Positions 1 through 9,812 are shown, counted from the first letter of the stretch. The stretch is DNA of 64,000 nucleotides from Enterobacter cloacae (GCF_011078175.1 NZ_JAALCJ010000002.1:186001-250000); one strand, 5' to 3'. Translations and numbers: made by a program. Notes: generated by a model not told the origin, from the sequence alone.

Positions 1-25
1 TTTGCGTAAAGTTGAGTTCCAGCAT
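1..25 (-). CDS. modC: ModC, molybdate ABC transporter ATP-binding protein (N-terminal fragment)
   Basis: Only the first eight codons lie in the window, reading MLELNFTQ on the minus strand, which matches the start of ModC, the ATPase of the molybdate importer. The ATG shares one base with the modB stop (TGATG), the usual coupling of modB and modC. Everything diagnostic, such as the Walker motifs, is beyond the left edge, so the call rests on this short match and on position behind modA and modB. Confidence 0.85.
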
Positions 26-717
26 CACGATTTCCCCATCCGTTCACGGCTGAGACGCGCCAGCCACTCAGACACCAGCAGCGAGACCAGAGCGAGCACT
101 ATCGAAATAATACACAGCCGGGCCGCTGCACCTTCGCCGCCCGGGGTCTGAATCAGGGTATACATAGCCGACGGAATGGTCCGCGTCTCGCCGGGAATGT
201 TCGACACAAAGGTAATAGTCGCACCAAACTCGCCCAACGAGCGGGCGAAGGCTAACACCGTACCGACGATAATGCCCGGTAACGTGAGTGGAAGCGTAAT
301 GGTCAGGAATACCCGCCAGCGGCCTGCGCCCAGCGTGCGGGCGGCCTGTTCTAACCGGATATCCACCCCTTCCAGCGCCAGGCGAATAGCGCGCACCATC
401 AGCGGGAAGGACATTACCGCCGCGGCCAGCACCGCACCGCGCCAGCTGAAGGCAAAGGTCAGGCCGAACCAGTCGTACAACCACTCGCCGATGAAACCGC
501 GCCGCCCCATGGCGATCAGCAGCAGATATCCAACCACCACAGGCGGTAAGACGAGCGGAAGATGGAGAACACTGTCGAGCAGGGCTTTGCCTGGAAACTT
601 CACGCGAACCAGTAACCAGGCAAAGAACACCCCAAAGGGCAAACTCAGCGCAACCGCCAGGGAAGAGACTTTCAGGCTCAGCAGCACGGCCTGCCATTCA
701 GGTTCGGTCAATATCAT
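25..717 (-). CDS. modB: ModB, molybdate ABC transporter permease
   Basis: This is the inner-membrane channel subunit of the ModABC molybdate importer. The 230-residue protein has about five hydrophobic segments and the permease loop signature EQAARTLGAGRWRVF near residues 122-136, the contact for the ModC ATPase. Length equals the family norm (about 229). Its ATG overlaps the modA stop by four bases (ATGA) and its stop overlaps the modC start by one base, so modABC is one tightly coupled operon. Expression should follow the ModE operator upstream of modA. Confidence 0.97.
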   Translation of the reverse strand: MILTEPEWQAVLLSLKVSSLAVALSLPFGVFFAWLLVRVKFPGKALLDSVLHLPLVLPPVVVGYLLLIAMGRRGFIGEWLYDWFGLTFAFSWRGAVLAAAVMSFPLMVRAIRLALEGVDIRLEQAARTLGAGRWRVFLTITLPLTLPGIIVGTVLAFARSLGEFGATITFVSNIPGETRTIPSAMYTLIQTPGGEGAAARLCIISIVLALVSLLVSEWLARLSRERMGKS

Positions 718-1490
718 TCGTGAGTCGTAAATCCGTAACGTTTAAAGATCGCGGACGCTTCCGGCCCCTTCAGGTAGTCAACGAAGGCCGTCACGCTCGC
801 ATTTTTATGTCCATCAACTATCGCAACAGGATATTCTACTTTCTTATGCGAGTCTTCCGGGAAGGTGCCCACCACCTTCACACCTTTACTGGCGACGGCA
901 TCGGAGCCGTAAACGATCCCGAGTGGCGCTTCGTTACGCTCCACCAGCGCCAGCGCGCCACGCACATCTTCTGCGGGAGCCAGCTTCGGCGATAAGGTCT
1001 CCCATGCGCCCAGTTTTTGCAGCGCTTCTTTCGCATATATCCCGGCAGGAACATGCTCCGGATCGCCTACCGCCAGACGGCCACCGTTGAGCAGACGGGT
1101 CCAGTCCGTCTGTTTGTTAATGGCGATGTCGCCCTGCTTGCTGTTTGCGGGCGTGACCACCACCAGGCTATTTCCCAGCAGCGTTTCGCGGGTAGCCGTA
1201 TCAACAGATTTTTTTTCCACCGCGTAATCCATCCATTTCTGATCGGCAGAGATGAACAGATCCGCCGGTGCCCCCGCTTCAATCTGGCGGGCCAGCGTGG
1301 ACGAAGAGGCAAACGACGAAACGACTTCGACGTTTTTCTCTTTTTTGTATACCGCAGCAATATCCTGCATCGCGTTAGTCAGCGACGCCGCCGCAAAGAC
1401 CGTGATTTTTCCTTCATCCGCCAGCGCGTGGCCGGTGAGTGAGAGAGTCAGCGTGGCCCCTGCGAAAAGGCGTACCCATGAACGTGCCAT
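714..1490 (-). CDS. modA: ModA, periplasmic molybdate-binding protein
   Basis: ModA captures molybdate (and tungstate) in the periplasm and delivers it to ModB. The 258-residue product starts with a Sec signal peptide (basic MARSWVR, hydrophobic core, cleavage probably after GHALA near residue 24). The mature part opens with KITVFAAASLTNAM, the conserved start of this family and part of the oxyanion pocket. It is the first gene of modABC, and a ModE-type operator sits just upstream at 1510-1533. Confidence 0.97.
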   Translation of the reverse strand: MARSWVRLFAGATLTLSLTGHALADEGKITVFAAASLTNAMQDIAAVYKKEKNVEVVSSFASSSTLARQIEAGAPADLFISADQKWMDYAVEKKSVDTATRETLLGNSLVVVTPANSKQGDIAINKQTDWTRLLNGGRLAVGDPEHVPAGIYAKEALQKLGAWETLSPKLAPAEDVRGALALVERNEAPLGIVYGSDAVASKGVKVVGTFPEDSHKKVEYPVAIVDGHKNASVTAFVDYLKGPEASAIFKRYGFTTHE

Positions 1491-1509
1491 TTGAAGCTCC
1501 TGTGCGTAT

Positions 1510-1533
1510 CGTTATATAAAAATAAATATAACG
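1510..1533 (-). promoter_or_regulatory. ModE operator upstream of modABC
   Basis: A perfect inverted repeat has arms CGTTATAT (1510-1517) and ATATAACG (1526-1533) separated by eight A/T-rich bases. It lies 20 bp before the modA ATG. This is the form of the ModE-molybdate binding site that represses modABC when molybdate is plentiful, and modE itself is encoded nearby. The arms are seen directly; the regulator is assigned from family knowledge. Confidence 0.85.
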
Positions 1534-1633
1534 ACATATCGCAGGCGTTCCTAGCGCTAAATCGTACCCATTAATGCGTAAACTCAAGGAACGTTGTAAA
1601 AGATATCGGCGGGAGAGAGATAAACTTGAGAGC

Positions 1634-1660
1634 AAAACGCCCGGGCTGGCCGGGCGTTTT
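1634..1660 (-). terminator. Terminator downstream of acrZ
   Basis: The stem AAAACGCCCGG / CCGGGCGTTTT (11 bp, loop GCTGG) lies just past the acrZ stop. On the minus strand it ends in TTTT and would separate acrZ from the modA promoter. Confidence 0.75.
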
Positions 1661-1668
1661 GGAGGAAA

Positions 1669-1821
1669 TCATTGCTGCTTTTTAGGCTGGTCACGACGAT
1701 GACCAATGTTCGAAAAGACGTTGAACACTTCACCCAGGCCGTAGATGGCACCGAGGATGATAGCCATCACTACTGGCACCATGATTACCGCGAATACCAG
1801 ACTTTTCAACAACTCTAACAT
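1669..1821 (-). CDS. acrZ: AcrZ, small membrane subunit of the AcrAB-TolC efflux pump
   Basis: This 50-residue peptide has one transmembrane helix. In E. coli AcrZ binds AcrB in the inner membrane and widens the set of drugs exported by AcrAB-TolC. The sequence begins [18 protein letters not shown], close to identical to E. coli AcrZ (49 aa), with a polar tail rich in Arg, Lys and Gln. I chose the internal ATG at 1821 because the upstream reading frame has no similarity and the family start is MLELL. It lies between modA and the divergent modE. The family is under MarA/SoxS/Rob control; I did not identify a secure marbox. Confidence 0.95.
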   Translation of the reverse strand: MLELLKSLVFAVIMVPVVMAIILGAIYGLGEVFNVFSNIGHRRDQPKKQQ

Positions 1822-1948
1822 GGTTTTCTCCAGATCTTGTGAACGGCTTATTCTACCCTGAAAAGGAAGAAAAACATCCCCTTTTGTGCGGTGCGCTTTC
1901 CGCCCCCGGGCATTTGGGTCACAATAGCCTTTTTGCCAGGACATTGTT

Positions 1949-2737
1949 ATGCAGGCCGAAATTCTCCTCACCTTACGACTTCAGCAGAAGCTTTTCGCCG
2001 ATCCGCGACGTATCGCCCTGTTAAAACAAATAGAACAAACAGGCTCGATTAGCCAGGGAGCCAAAAACGCCGGCATCAGCTATAAAAGCGCCTGGGATGC
2101 GATCAACGACATGAACACCCTGAGCGAACACACGCTGGTTGAGCGCGCCACCGGCGGTAAAGGCGGCGGCGGCGCCGTATTGACGCGTTACGGGCAACGT
2201 CTGATCCAGCTCTACGATTTACTGGCGCAGATCCAGCAAAAAGCATTTGATGTACTGAGCGACGACGACAACCTGCCGCTGGACAGCCTGTTGGGCGCCA
2301 TCTCCCGTTTCTCTTTACAGACCAGCGCCCGCAACCAGTGGTTTGGTACGGTGACGGGGCGCGATTATTCGCTGGTGCAGGAGCATATTGAGATCCTGCT
2401 CGCGGACGGCACGACGCGCATGAAGGCCGCCATCACTGCGCAAAGTGGTCAGCGCCTTGGGCTGAACGAAGGCCAGGAGGTGTTGGTATTACTCAAGGCC
2501 CCCTGGATCCGCATCACGCTCAACCCTGAGCAGGCCGCCGAGGCCGATAACCAGCTAAGCGGGACTATCAGCCACATCGAGCGTGGCGCAGAACAATGTG
2601 AAGTGCTGATGACCCTGCCGGATGGACAGTCGCTCTGCGCCACCGTTCCGGCGAACGACGCGGCCGAATTAGACGAAGGTGCTGTAGCGACCGCATATTT
2701 CAATGCAGACCGGGTAATTATCGCCACATTGTGCTAA
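1949..2737 (+). CDS. modE: ModE, molybdate-responsive transcriptional regulator
   Basis: ModE senses molybdate and represses modABC while activating molybdoenzyme genes. The 262 residues equal the E. coli length. Residues 1-120 form the LysR-like winged helix ([28 protein letters not shown] at about 25-52 is the helix-turn-helix). Residues from about 125 carry two molbindin repeats; the [10 protein letters not shown] stretch at about 125-134 is characteristic of the molybdate-binding half. It is transcribed away from acrZ/modA and is followed 67 bp later by modF. Confidence 0.97.
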   Translation: MQAEILLTLRLQQKLFADPRRIALLKQIEQTGSISQGAKNAGISYKSAWDAINDMNTLSEHTLVERATGGKGGGGAVLTRYGQRLIQLYDLLAQIQQKAFDVLSDDDNLPLDSLLGAISRFSLQTSARNQWFGTVTGRDYSLVQEHIEILLADGTTRMKAAITAQSGQRLGLNEGQEVLVLLKAPWIRITLNPEQAAEADNQLSGTISHIERGAEQCEVLMTLPDGQSLCATVPANDAAELDEGAVATAYFNADRVIIATLC

Positions 2738-2804
2738 GCGCATTGACAACCCTGCTAACACTGAGTATCCCTGACATCTGTTGCTGCAAAAAATGGGATA
2801 ACAC

Positions 2805-4277
2805 ATGTCATCATTGCATATTTCGCAAGGCACGTTTCGTCTTAGCGATACCCGTACCTTATCGCTGCCAGAGTTAACCCTTCGCGCCGGAGAAAGCTGG
2901 GCGTTTGTGGGCGCTAATGGCAGCGGAAAATCCGCGCTGGCCCGCGCTCTGGCAGGCGAATTAACCCAACTGAAGGGTGAACGTCGGTGCACCTTTACCC
3001 GGCTGACGCGCCTTTCCTTCGAACAGCTGCAAAAGCTGGTCAGCGATGAATGGCAGCGTAACAATACCGATTTGCTCAGCCCCGGCGAAGAAGATACCGG
3101 CCGCACGACGGCGGAAATTATCCAGGATGAGATAAACGATCCTGCCCGCTGTCAGCAGCTGGCGGAGCAATTTGGCATTACCGCCCTGCTTAACCGCCGC
3201 TTTAAATATCTCTCTACCGGCGAGACGCGCAAAACGCTGCTGTGTCAGGCGCTGATGAGCGAGCCGGAACTCCTGATTCTGGATGAACCGTTTGACGGGC
3301 TGGATGTGCAGTCCCGCGCGCAGCTGGCAGCGTTGCTGGCGTCACTTAACCAGCAGGGATACACCCTTGTGCTGGTCCTGAACCGCTTTGATGAGATCCC
3401 GGACTTCATACATTACGCGGGCGTGCTGGCTGACTGTAGCCTGACCGAAACCGGCGAGAAAGCCGTACTGCTCCGGCAGGCGCTGATTGCGCAGCTGGCG
3501 CATAGCGAAAAACTGGACGGTATCACCCTGCCGGAGCCGGATGCGCCTTCAGCACGCCACGGGCTGGATCCCGCTCAGCCGCGCATTGTGCTGCGCGACG
3601 GGGTGGTTTCTTATGACGATCGCCCTATTCTTAATCACCTCAGCTGGACGGTTAATGCCGGTGAGCACTGGCAGATCGTCGGTCCCAACGGGGCGGGGAA
3701 ATCTACGCTGCTGAGCCTGATCACCGGCGATCACCCGCAGGGATACAGCAACGATCTGACCCTCTTTGGCCGTCGGCGCGGCAGCGGGGAAACCATCTGG
3801 GATATCAAAAAGCACATCGGCTATGTTAGCAGCAGCCTGCATCTGGACTACCGGGTGAGCACCACGGTGCGAAACGTGATTATCTCTGGCTTCTTTGACT
3901 CTATCGGTATTTATCAGGCGGTATCCGACAAGCAGCACAAGCTGGCGCAGCAGTGGCTGGATATTCTGGGTATGGACAACCGGGTAGCCGATGCGCCATT
4001 CCACAGCCTGTCGTGGGGGCAGCAGCGGCTGGCATTAATCGTCCGCGCGCTGGTCAAACACCCTACGCTACTGATTCTGGATGAACCGTTACAGGGGCTG
4101 GATCCGCTCAACCGTCAGCTGATCCGCCGCTTTGTGGATGTCCTGATTAGCGAAGGTGAAACCCAGCTGCTGTTTGTGTCCCACCATGCTGAGGATGCGC
4201 CGTCCTGCATCACCCATCGGCTGGAGTTTGTCCCTGACGGCGAGCATTACCGCTACCTGCTGAGCAAAATCGATTAA
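2805..4277 (+). CDS. modF: ModF, tandem ATP-binding cassette protein of the mod locus
   Basis: This is a soluble protein with two ABC ATPase domains and no membrane segment. Domain 1 has Walker A GANGSGKSA (about residues 37-45), signature LSTGETRK and Walker B LLILDEP. Domain 2 has Walker A GPNGAGKST (about 293-301), signature LSWGQQRL and Walker B LLILDEPLQGLD. Length is 490 aa, as in E. coli, where the exact role is unsettled; a part in molybdenum handling is inferred from the modE-modF arrangement. A weak hairpin terminator follows. Confidence 0.95.
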   Translation: MSSLHISQGTFRLSDTRTLSLPELTLRAGESWAFVGANGSGKSALARALAGELTQLKGERRCTFTRLTRLSFEQLQKLVSDEWQRNNTDLLSPGEEDTGRTTAEIIQDEINDPARCQQLAEQFGITALLNRRFKYLSTGETRKTLLCQALMSEPELLILDEPFDGLDVQSRAQLAALLASLNQQGYTLVLVLNRFDEIPDFIHYAGVLADCSLTETGEKAVLLRQALIAQLAHSEKLDGITLPEPDAPSARHGLDPAQPRIVLRDGVVSYDDRPILNHLSWTVNAGEHWQIVGPNGAGKSTLLSLITGDHPQGYSNDLTLFGRRRGSGETIWDIKKHIGYVSSSLHLDYRVSTTVRNVIISGFFDSIGIYQAVSDKQHKLAQQWLDILGMDNRVADAPFHSLSWGQQRLALIVRALVKHPTLLILDEPLQGLDPLNRQLIRRFVDVLISEGETQLLFVSHHAEDAPSCITHRLEFVPDGEHYRYLLSKID

Positions 4278-4282
4278 TCTCT

Positions 4283-4305
4283 GGAGGGCATTGCCCTCCG
4301 CTTTT
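4283..4305 (+). terminator. Hairpin downstream of modF
   Basis: The stem GGAGGGC/GCCCTCC with loop ATT lies five bases after the modF stop and is followed by GCTTTT. The T-run is short, so termination may be partial. Confidence 0.6.
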
Positions 4306-4384
4306 CAGACAAGCCGCAATAATATAACTCTATCTCTTTGATCTACAATGCACTTAGTCTGAGTAAAAGCGCGTGTGAAAACCA

Positions 4385-4446
4385 GTGTAAACGATACCAC
4401 TATTTTATCCCATGTCACACTTTTCGCGTCTCTGATATGCTAAGGT
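4385..4446 (+). promoter_or_regulatory. gal operon control region: GalR/GalS external operator, CRP site, P1/P2
   Basis: The external operator GTGTAAACGATACCAC is at 4385-4400. A CRP site containing ATGTCACACTT follows at 4401-4422. Overlapping -10 elements TATGCT (4436-4441, P2-like) and TAAGGT (4441-4446, P1-like) come next. The order and spacing match the E. coli gal promoter, where P1 is CRP-activated and P2 CRP-repressed. Promoter assignments follow the E. coli precedent. Confidence 0.85.
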
Positions 4447-4478
4447 TAATTCATACCATAAGCCTAATGGAGCGAAAA

Positions 4479-5495
4479 ATGCGAGTTCTGGTAACAGGTG
4501 GTAGCGGTTACATAGGAAGTCATACCTGTGTGCAACTGCTGCAAAGCGGCCACGATGTCGTCATTCTTGATAACCTGTGCAACAGCAAGCGCAGCGTGCT
4601 GCCGGTCATTGAACGCCTTTCAGGTAAACAGCCGACTTTCGTGGAAGGCGACATCCGTAATGAAGCGTTGATGACTGAAATCCTTCACGATCACGCGATC
4701 GAAACCGTTATCCACTTCGCAGGCCTGAAAGCGGTTGGCGAATCGGTGGCAAAACCGCTTGAGTACTATGATAACAACGTCAATGGTACCCTGCGCCTGA
4801 TCGCCGCCATGCGTGCGGCGAACGTTAAAAACTTTATCTTCAGCTCCTCCGCGACCGTTTACGGCGATCAGCCAAAAATTCCCTACGTTGAAAGCTTCCC
4901 AACCGGTACGCCGCAAAGCCCGTATGGCAAAAGCAAGCTGATGGTAGAGCAGATCCTGACCGACCTGCAAAAAGCCCAGCCAGAGTGGAGCATCGCGTTG
5001 CTGCGCTACTTCAACCCGGTCGGCGCGCATCCGTCAGGTGATATGGGCGAAGATCCGCAGGGCATTCCAAATAACCTGATGCCGTATATCGCACAGGTTG
5101 CCGTAGGGCGTCGCGACTCCCTGGCGATTTTTGGTAATGATTATCCTACCGAAGACGGCACCGGCGTGCGCGATTACATTCACGTAATGGATCTGGCCGA
5201 CGGCCACGTGGCGGCGATGCAGCAGCTGGCGGATAAACCGGGCGTGCATATTTACAACCTCGGCGCCGGCGTCGGCAGCAGCGTGCTGGATGTGGTGAAT
5301 GCCTTCAGCAAAGCCTGCGGCAAGCCGGTGAACTACCACTTCGCGCCGCGCCGCGATGGCGATCTTCCGGCTTACTGGGCCGATGCCTCCAAAGCGGATA
5401 AAGAGCTTAACTGGCGTGTCACCCGCACGCTCGATGAAATGGCACAGGATACCTGGCGCTGGCAGTCACGCCATCCGCAGGGCTATCCGGACTAA
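4479..5495 (+). CDS. galE: GalE, UDP-glucose 4-epimerase
   Basis: GalE interconverts UDP-galactose and UDP-glucose with bound NAD in the cytosol. The N-terminal Rossmann motif GGSGYIGS is at residues 7-14. The catalytic Ser-Tyr-Lys set is visible as S124 (FSSSATVYG), Y149 and K153 (SPYGKSK). The 338 aa equal E. coli GalE. I chose the ATG at 4479 over in-frame ATGs upstream because it follows TAATGGAGCG and starts MRVLVTGG. First gene of galETKM. Confidence 0.98.
   Translation: MRVLVTGGSGYIGSHTCVQLLQSGHDVVILDNLCNSKRSVLPVIERLSGKQPTFVEGDIRNEALMTEILHDHAIETVIHFAGLKAVGESVAKPLEYYDNNVNGTLRLIAAMRAANVKNFIFSSSATVYGDQPKIPYVESFPTGTPQSPYGKSKLMVEQILTDLQKAQPEWSIALLRYFNPVGAHPSGDMGEDPQGIPNNLMPYIAQVAVGRRDSLAIFGNDYPTEDGTGVRDYIHVMDLADGHVAAMQQLADKPGVHIYNLGAGVGSSVLDVVNAFSKACGKPVNYHFAPRRDGDLPAYWADASKADKELNWRVTRTLDEMAQDTWRWQSRHPQGYPD
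4498..4513 (+). promoter_or_regulatory. GalR/GalS internal operator within galE
   Basis: GTGGTAGCGGTTACAT lies inside codons 7-12 of galE. As I recall it, it is identical to the E. coli internal operator OI. With the external operator about 113 bp upstream it would form the repression loop known for gal. The position is seen; the looping is from established knowledge. Confidence 0.8.
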
Positions 5496-5504
5496 GGATT
5501 TGTC

Positions 5505-6551
5505 ATGACGCAATTTAATCCCGTCGATCACCCGCATCGTCGTTTTAACCCGCTCAGCGGGCAATGGATTTTAGTTTCACCGCATCGCGCCAAGCGCCCC
5601 TGGCAGGGAGCGCAAGAGACGCCTGCTAAACAGACGCTGCCTCAGCACGATCCGGACTGTTTCCTCTGTCCAGGCAATACGCGCGTGACGGGCGATAAAA
5701 ACCCCGATTACAAAGGCACCTACGTTTTCACTAACGATTTCGCGGCGCTGATGACCGATACGCCGGACGCGCCGGAAAGCCATGACCCGCTGATGCGCTG
5801 TGAAAGCGCCCGCGGCACCAGCCGCGTGATCTGCTTTTCTCCCGATCACAGCAAAACGCTGCCGGAGCTGAGCGTAGAGGCGCTGAAGGAAGTTGTCAGC
5901 ACCTGGCAGGCACAAACGGCGGAGCTGGGTCAGACCTATCCGTGGGTGCAGGTGTTTGAGAATAAAGGCGCGGCGATGGGCTGCTCTAACCCGCACCCGC
6001 ACGGCCAGATCTGGGCGAACAGCTTCCTGCCGAACGAAGCCGAACGTGAAGACCGGCTGCAAAAAGCCTATTTCTCCCAAAACGGTTCGCCAATGCTGGT
6101 GGATTACACCCAGCGTGAGCTGGCGGACGGCAGCCGCACCGTGGTGGAAACCGAGCACTGGCTTGCCGTGGTGCCGTACTGGGCGGCATGGCCGTTTGAA
6201 ACGCTGCTGCTGCCAAAAGCCCACGTCCAGCGCATTACCGACCTCAGCGACGCGCAAAAAGACGACCTTGCGCTGGCGCTGAAAAAACTGACCAGCCGCT
6301 ACGACAACCTGTTCCAGTGCTCCTTCCCCTACTCCATGGGCTGGCACGGCGCGCCGTTTAACGGCGAAGAGAATCAACACTGGCAGTTACATGCACACTT
6401 CTACCCGCCGCTGCTACGTTCTGCGACGGTACGTAAATTCATGGTGGGCTATGAAATGCTGGCGGAAACCCAGCGCGACCTGACGGCGGAACAGGCGGCA
6501 GAACGTCTGCGTGCCGTTAGCGACGTCCATTACCGCGAATCAGGAGTCTAA
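5505..6551 (+). CDS. galT: GalT, galactose-1-phosphate uridylyltransferase
   Basis: GalT exchanges UMP between UDP-glucose and galactose-1-phosphate. The active-site HPHGQ motif has H164 and the uridylylated nucleophile H166. Zinc-ligand cysteines C52 and C55 (DCFLCPGN) are present. The 348 aa equal the E. coli protein. It starts nine bases after the galE stop and ends three bases before galK, which supports one transcript. Confidence 0.98.
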   Translation: MTQFNPVDHPHRRFNPLSGQWILVSPHRAKRPWQGAQETPAKQTLPQHDPDCFLCPGNTRVTGDKNPDYKGTYVFTNDFAALMTDTPDAPESHDPLMRCESARGTSRVICFSPDHSKTLPELSVEALKEVVSTWQAQTAELGQTYPWVQVFENKGAAMGCSNPHPHGQIWANSFLPNEAEREDRLQKAYFSQNGSPMLVDYTQRELADGSRTVVETEHWLAVVPYWAAWPFETLLLPKAHVQRITDLSDAQKDDLALALKKLTSRYDNLFQCSFPYSMGWHGAPFNGEENQHWQLHAHFYPPLLRSATVRKFMVGYEMLAETQRDLTAEQAAERLRAVSDVHYRESGV

Positions 6552-6554
6552 AAA

Positions 6555-7703
6555 ATGAGTCTGAAAGATAAAACACAATCCCTGTTTGCTGAAAAATTTG
6601 GCTACCCTGCCACCCATGTTATCCAGGCACCCGGCCGCGTTAATCTGATCGGCGAACACACCGACTATAACGACGGATTTGTTCTGCCCTGTGCCATTGA
6701 CTACCAGACGGTGATCGGCTGCGCGAAACGCGACGATCGTCACGTGCGGGTGATCGCTGCGGATTACGACAACGAAATTGATGAATTTTCACTCGACGCC
6801 CCGATCGTGACCCACGACAGCCAGCAGTGGTCGAACTATGTTCGCGGCGTGGTGAAGCACCTGCAAAAGCGTAACAAGAATTTCGGCGGAGCCGATCTCG
6901 TGATCAGCGGCAACGTGCCTCAGGGGGCGGGATTAAGCTCGTCTGCATCACTGGAAGTGGCGGTCGGCACCGTGTTCCAGCAGCTTTATCATCTGCCGCT
7001 GGACGGGGCGCAGATCGCTCTCAACGGTCAGGAAGCAGAAAACCAGTTCGTGGGCTGCAACTGCGGCATTATGGATCAGCTGATTTCCGCGCTGGGCAAG
7101 AAAGAACATGCTTTGCTGATTGACTGCCGCTCCCTCGGGACCAAAGCGGTTCCGCTGCCAAACGGTGCGGCGGTCGTGATCATCAACAGTAACTTTAAAC
7201 GCACCCTGGTGGGCAGCGAGTACAACACCCGCCGCGAACAGTGCGAAACCGGCGCGCGCTTCTTCCAGCAGCCAGCCCTGCGTGATGTTTCACTTGATGA
7301 ATTTAACAAGGTTGCCCACGAGCTGGATCCGGTTGTCACGAAGCGCGTACGTCATATACTGACGGAAAATGCCCGTACCGTAGAAGCCGCCTCCGCGCTG
7401 GCGAAAGGCGATCTGAAACGGATGGGCCAGCTGATGGCCGAATCGCATGCCTCCATGCGCGACGATTTCGAAATCACCGTGCCGCAAATCGACACCCTGG
7501 TTGATATTGTGAAAGCCACAATTGGCGACAAAGGCGGGGTGCGTATGACCGGCGGCGGATTTGGCGGGTGCGTCGTCGCCCTCGTACCGGAAGAGCTGGT
7601 CCCTGCCATTCAGGACGCGGTAGCTAAACAGTACGAAGCCAAAACGGGCATCAAAGAAACTTTCTATGTCTGCAAAGCATCACAAGGAGCCGGACAGTGC
7701 TAA
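6555..7703 (+). CDS. galK: GalK, galactokinase
   Basis: GalK phosphorylates alpha-D-galactose to galactose-1-phosphate with ATP. The galactokinase signature [19 protein letters not shown] begins near residue 27. The GHMP-kinase ATP loop [13 protein letters not shown] is near residues 124-136, and the C-terminal GGGFGGC motif is present. Length is 382 aa as in E. coli. Its stop TAA overlaps the GTG start of galM by seven bases. Confidence 0.98.
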   Translation: MSLKDKTQSLFAEKFGYPATHVIQAPGRVNLIGEHTDYNDGFVLPCAIDYQTVIGCAKRDDRHVRVIAADYDNEIDEFSLDAPIVTHDSQQWSNYVRGVVKHLQKRNKNFGGADLVISGNVPQGAGLSSSASLEVAVGTVFQQLYHLPLDGAQIALNGQEAENQFVGCNCGIMDQLISALGKKEHALLIDCRSLGTKAVPLPNGAAVVIINSNFKRTLVGSEYNTRREQCETGARFFQQPALRDVSLDEFNKVAHELDPVVTKRVRHILTENARTVEAASALAKGDLKRMGQLMAESHASMRDDFEITVPQIDTLVDIVKATIGDKGGVRMTGGGFGGCVVALVPEELVPAIQDAVAKQYEAKTGIKETFYVCKASQGAGQC

Positions 7704-8740
7704 ACGAAACACCAACACTCGCACCGGATGGTCTGCCGTATCGCCTGTTAACCCTGCGCAACAGCGCCGGGATGGTGGTTACGCTGATGGACTGGGGCGC
7801 AACGCTACTCTCTGCCCGCGTACCGATGCCTGACGGCAGCGTGCGCGAAACCCTGCTCGGCTGCGCATCGCCGGAGCAGTATATCGAGCAGACCGCTTTT
7901 CTGGGCGCGTCCATCGGCCGTTACGCTAACCGCATCGCCAGAAGCCGGTTTACGCTGGACGGCACAGAGTATTCCCTGCTATCAAGCCAGGGGGAAAATC
8001 AGCTGCACGGCGGCCCGGAAGGGTTTGATAAACGTCGCTGGAAGATTGTGCAGCAAAATGACGGTGAGGTCTGGTTCTCTCTGGACTCTCTGGATGGCGA
8101 TCAGGGCTTCCCGGGCAATCTCACCGCAACCGCACGCTTCACCCTGACCGAAGATAATCGCATCGCCATTGAGTACCGCGCAACGGTCGATAAGCCGTGC
8201 CCGGTCAACCTGACGAACCATGCCTATTTCAACCTTGACGGTAATCAGACCGATGTCCGCAGCCACAAACTCCAGATCCTGGCGGACGAGTATCTGCCGG
8301 TCGATGAGATGGGTATCCCTTATCAGGGGCTGAAACCGGTAAGCGGAAATAGCTTTGATTTCCGTCAGCCGAAAACCATTGCCCAGGATTTCCTGAGTGA
8401 TGACGATCAGCGCAAGGTGAAAGGCTACGACCACGCGTTCCTGTTGCAGGCGAAAGGCGATCTTTCTCAACCTGCCGCCCAGGTCTGGTCTGCTGATGAG
8501 AAGTTACAGATGACGGTCTACACCACCGCCCCTGCCCTACAGTTCTACTCCGGTAACTATCTGGAGGGTACCACGGCGCGCGAACATGACGCCTACGGCG
8601 CCTGGCAAGGACTGGCGCTGGAGAGCGAGTTCCTGCCGGACACGCCTAACCATCCTGAATGGCCGCAGCCGGACTGTGTGCTACGTCCGGGTGAAGAGTA
8701 CGTAAGCGTCACCGAATATCATTTCATTCCGCGCGCTTAA
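7697..8740 (+). CDS. galM: GalM, aldose 1-epimerase (mutarotase)
   Basis: GalM converts beta- to alpha-galactose to feed GalK. The 347-residue protein has the mutarotase pattern: GRYANRI, the catalytic histidine in [10 protein letters not shown], and the general-base glutamate in the region [10 protein letters not shown]. The GTG start at 7697 sits inside the end of galK and is preceded by AAGGAG at 7684-7689, giving translational coupling. It is the last gene of the gal operon. Confidence 0.96.
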   Translation: MLNETPTLAPDGLPYRLLTLRNSAGMVVTLMDWGATLLSARVPMPDGSVRETLLGCASPEQYIEQTAFLGASIGRYANRIARSRFTLDGTEYSLLSSQGENQLHGGPEGFDKRRWKIVQQNDGEVWFSLDSLDGDQGFPGNLTATARFTLTEDNRIAIEYRATVDKPCPVNLTNHAYFNLDGNQTDVRSHKLQILADEYLPVDEMGIPYQGLKPVSGNSFDFRQPKTIAQDFLSDDDQRKVKGYDHAFLLQAKGDLSQPAAQVWSADEKLQMTVYTTAPALQFYSGNYLEGTTAREHDAYGAWQGLALESEFLPDTPNHPEWPQPDCVLRPGEEYVSVTEYHFIPRA

Positions 8741-8774
8741 TGACCGGCGGCGCTACGCATGCACGGGCCTACTG

Positions 8775-8808
8775 ATGTAGGTCGGATAAGCGAAGCGCCA
8801 TCCGGTGA
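8775..8808. repeat. REP-type palindromic element after galM
   Basis: The segment TGTAGGTCGGATAAGCG followed by AAGCGCCATCCGG has the classic enterobacterial REP form, an imperfect palindrome in the 3' untranslated region. It would protect the gal mRNA end. Confidence 0.75.
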
Positions 8809-8815
8809 AAAAGCC

Positions 8816-8840
8816 AGGCCCTCATCCCGAGGGCTTTTTT
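8816..8840 (+). terminator. Terminator of galETKM
   Basis: The stem GCCCTC/GAGGGC (8818-8823 with 8829-8834) is followed by a run of six T. It lies after the REP element and before the gpmA promoter. Confidence 0.8.
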
Positions 8841-8946
8841 ATCTCCGCCTTGCTGAAAATAGCGGCGATCGCAGACAAAATCATAACCCTGGATTCACAT
8901 GCATCTTACACTCTCGAACTATTTTCGCTATGGTTAGGGTTAAGCG

Positions 8947-8992
8947 TTGCTGCTGGCACAGTCACGGCAATATAATGAGAATTGTTATCATT
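8947..8992 (+). promoter_or_regulatory. gpmA promoter overlapped by a Fur box
   Basis: A perfect -10 TATAAT (8971-8976) is paired with TTGCTG (8947-8952) at 18-bp spacing. A 19-bp Fur-like box, AATGAGAATTGTTATCATT, covers 8974-8992. It overlaps the -10 and the likely start point, so Fur-iron would block initiation. Fur repression of gpmA is reported in E. coli. Confidence 0.75.
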
Positions 8993-9014
8993 CAAAATGC
9001 TTGAGGAGTAAGAA

Positions 9015-9767
9015 ATGGCTAATACTAAGCTTGTCCTGGTGCGCCACGGCGAAAGCCAGTGGAACAACGAAAACCGCTTCACCGGTTGGTATGACGTTGA
9101 TCTGTCCGAGAAAGGCGTGAGCGAAGCAAAAGCGGCAGGTAAGCTGCTGAAAGACGAAGGCTTCACCTTTGACTTTGCTTACACCTCTGTGCTGAAACGT
9201 GCCATCCATACCCTGTGGAATGTTCTGGACGAGCTGGATCAGGCCTGGCTGCCGGTTGAGAAATCCTGGAAACTGAACGAGCGTCATTACGGTGCGCTGC
9301 AAGGTCTGAACAAAGCGGAAACCGCAGAAAAATACGGTGACGAGCAGGTTAAGCAGTGGCGTCGTGGTTTTGCGGTCACGCCTCCAGAGCTGAGCAAAGA
9401 TGACGAGCGCTACCCGGGTCACGATCCGCGTTACGCGAAGCTGACTGAAGCTGAACTGCCTCAGACCGAAAGCCTGGCGCTGACCATCGACCGCGTTGTG
9501 CCTTACTGGAACGAAACCATTCTGCCACGCCTGAAAAGCGGCGAGCGCGTCATTATCGCTGCTCACGGTAACTCCCTGCGTGCGCTGGTGAAATACCTGG
9601 ACAACATGGGTGAAGATGAGATCCTCGAGCTGAATATCCCTACCGGCGTACCGCTGGTGTACGAGTTCGACGAAAACTTCAAACCGGTTAAACATTACTA
9701 TCTGGGTAACGCCGATGAAATCGCTGCAAAAGCGGCGGCCGTGGCAAACCAGGGTAAAGCGAAGTAA
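9015..9767 (+). CDS. gpmA: GpmA, 2,3-bisphosphoglycerate-dependent phosphoglycerate mutase
   Basis: GpmA interconverts 3- and 2-phosphoglycerate in glycolysis through a phosphohistidine. The RHGESQWN motif carries the catalytic H11, and the second histidine is in AAHGNSLRA. Length is 250 aa as in E. coli. A good Shine-Dalgarno (GAGGAG) precedes the ATG. It is monocistronic, ended by a strong bidirectional terminator shared with convergent aroG. Confidence 0.98.
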   Translation: MANTKLVLVRHGESQWNNENRFTGWYDVDLSEKGVSEAKAAGKLLKDEGFTFDFAYTSVLKRAIHTLWNVLDELDQAWLPVEKSWKLNERHYGALQGLNKAETAEKYGDEQVKQWRRGFAVTPPELSKDDERYPGHDPRYAKLTEAELPQTESLALTIDRVVPYWNETILPRLKSGERVIIAAHGNSLRALVKYLDNMGEDEILELNIPTGVPLVYEFDENFKPVKHYYLGNADEIAAKAAAVANQGKAK

Positions 9768-9781
9768 TTTTCGCCGGACAT

Positions 9782-9812
9782 AAAAAAAGCGTGGAGCAAT
9801 CCACGCTTTTTT
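9782..9812. terminator. Bidirectional terminator between gpmA and aroG
   Basis: The stem AGCGTGGA/TCCACGCT with a GCAA tetraloop is flanked by A7 on the left and T6 on the right, so it works for both convergent genes. Confidence 0.9.
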
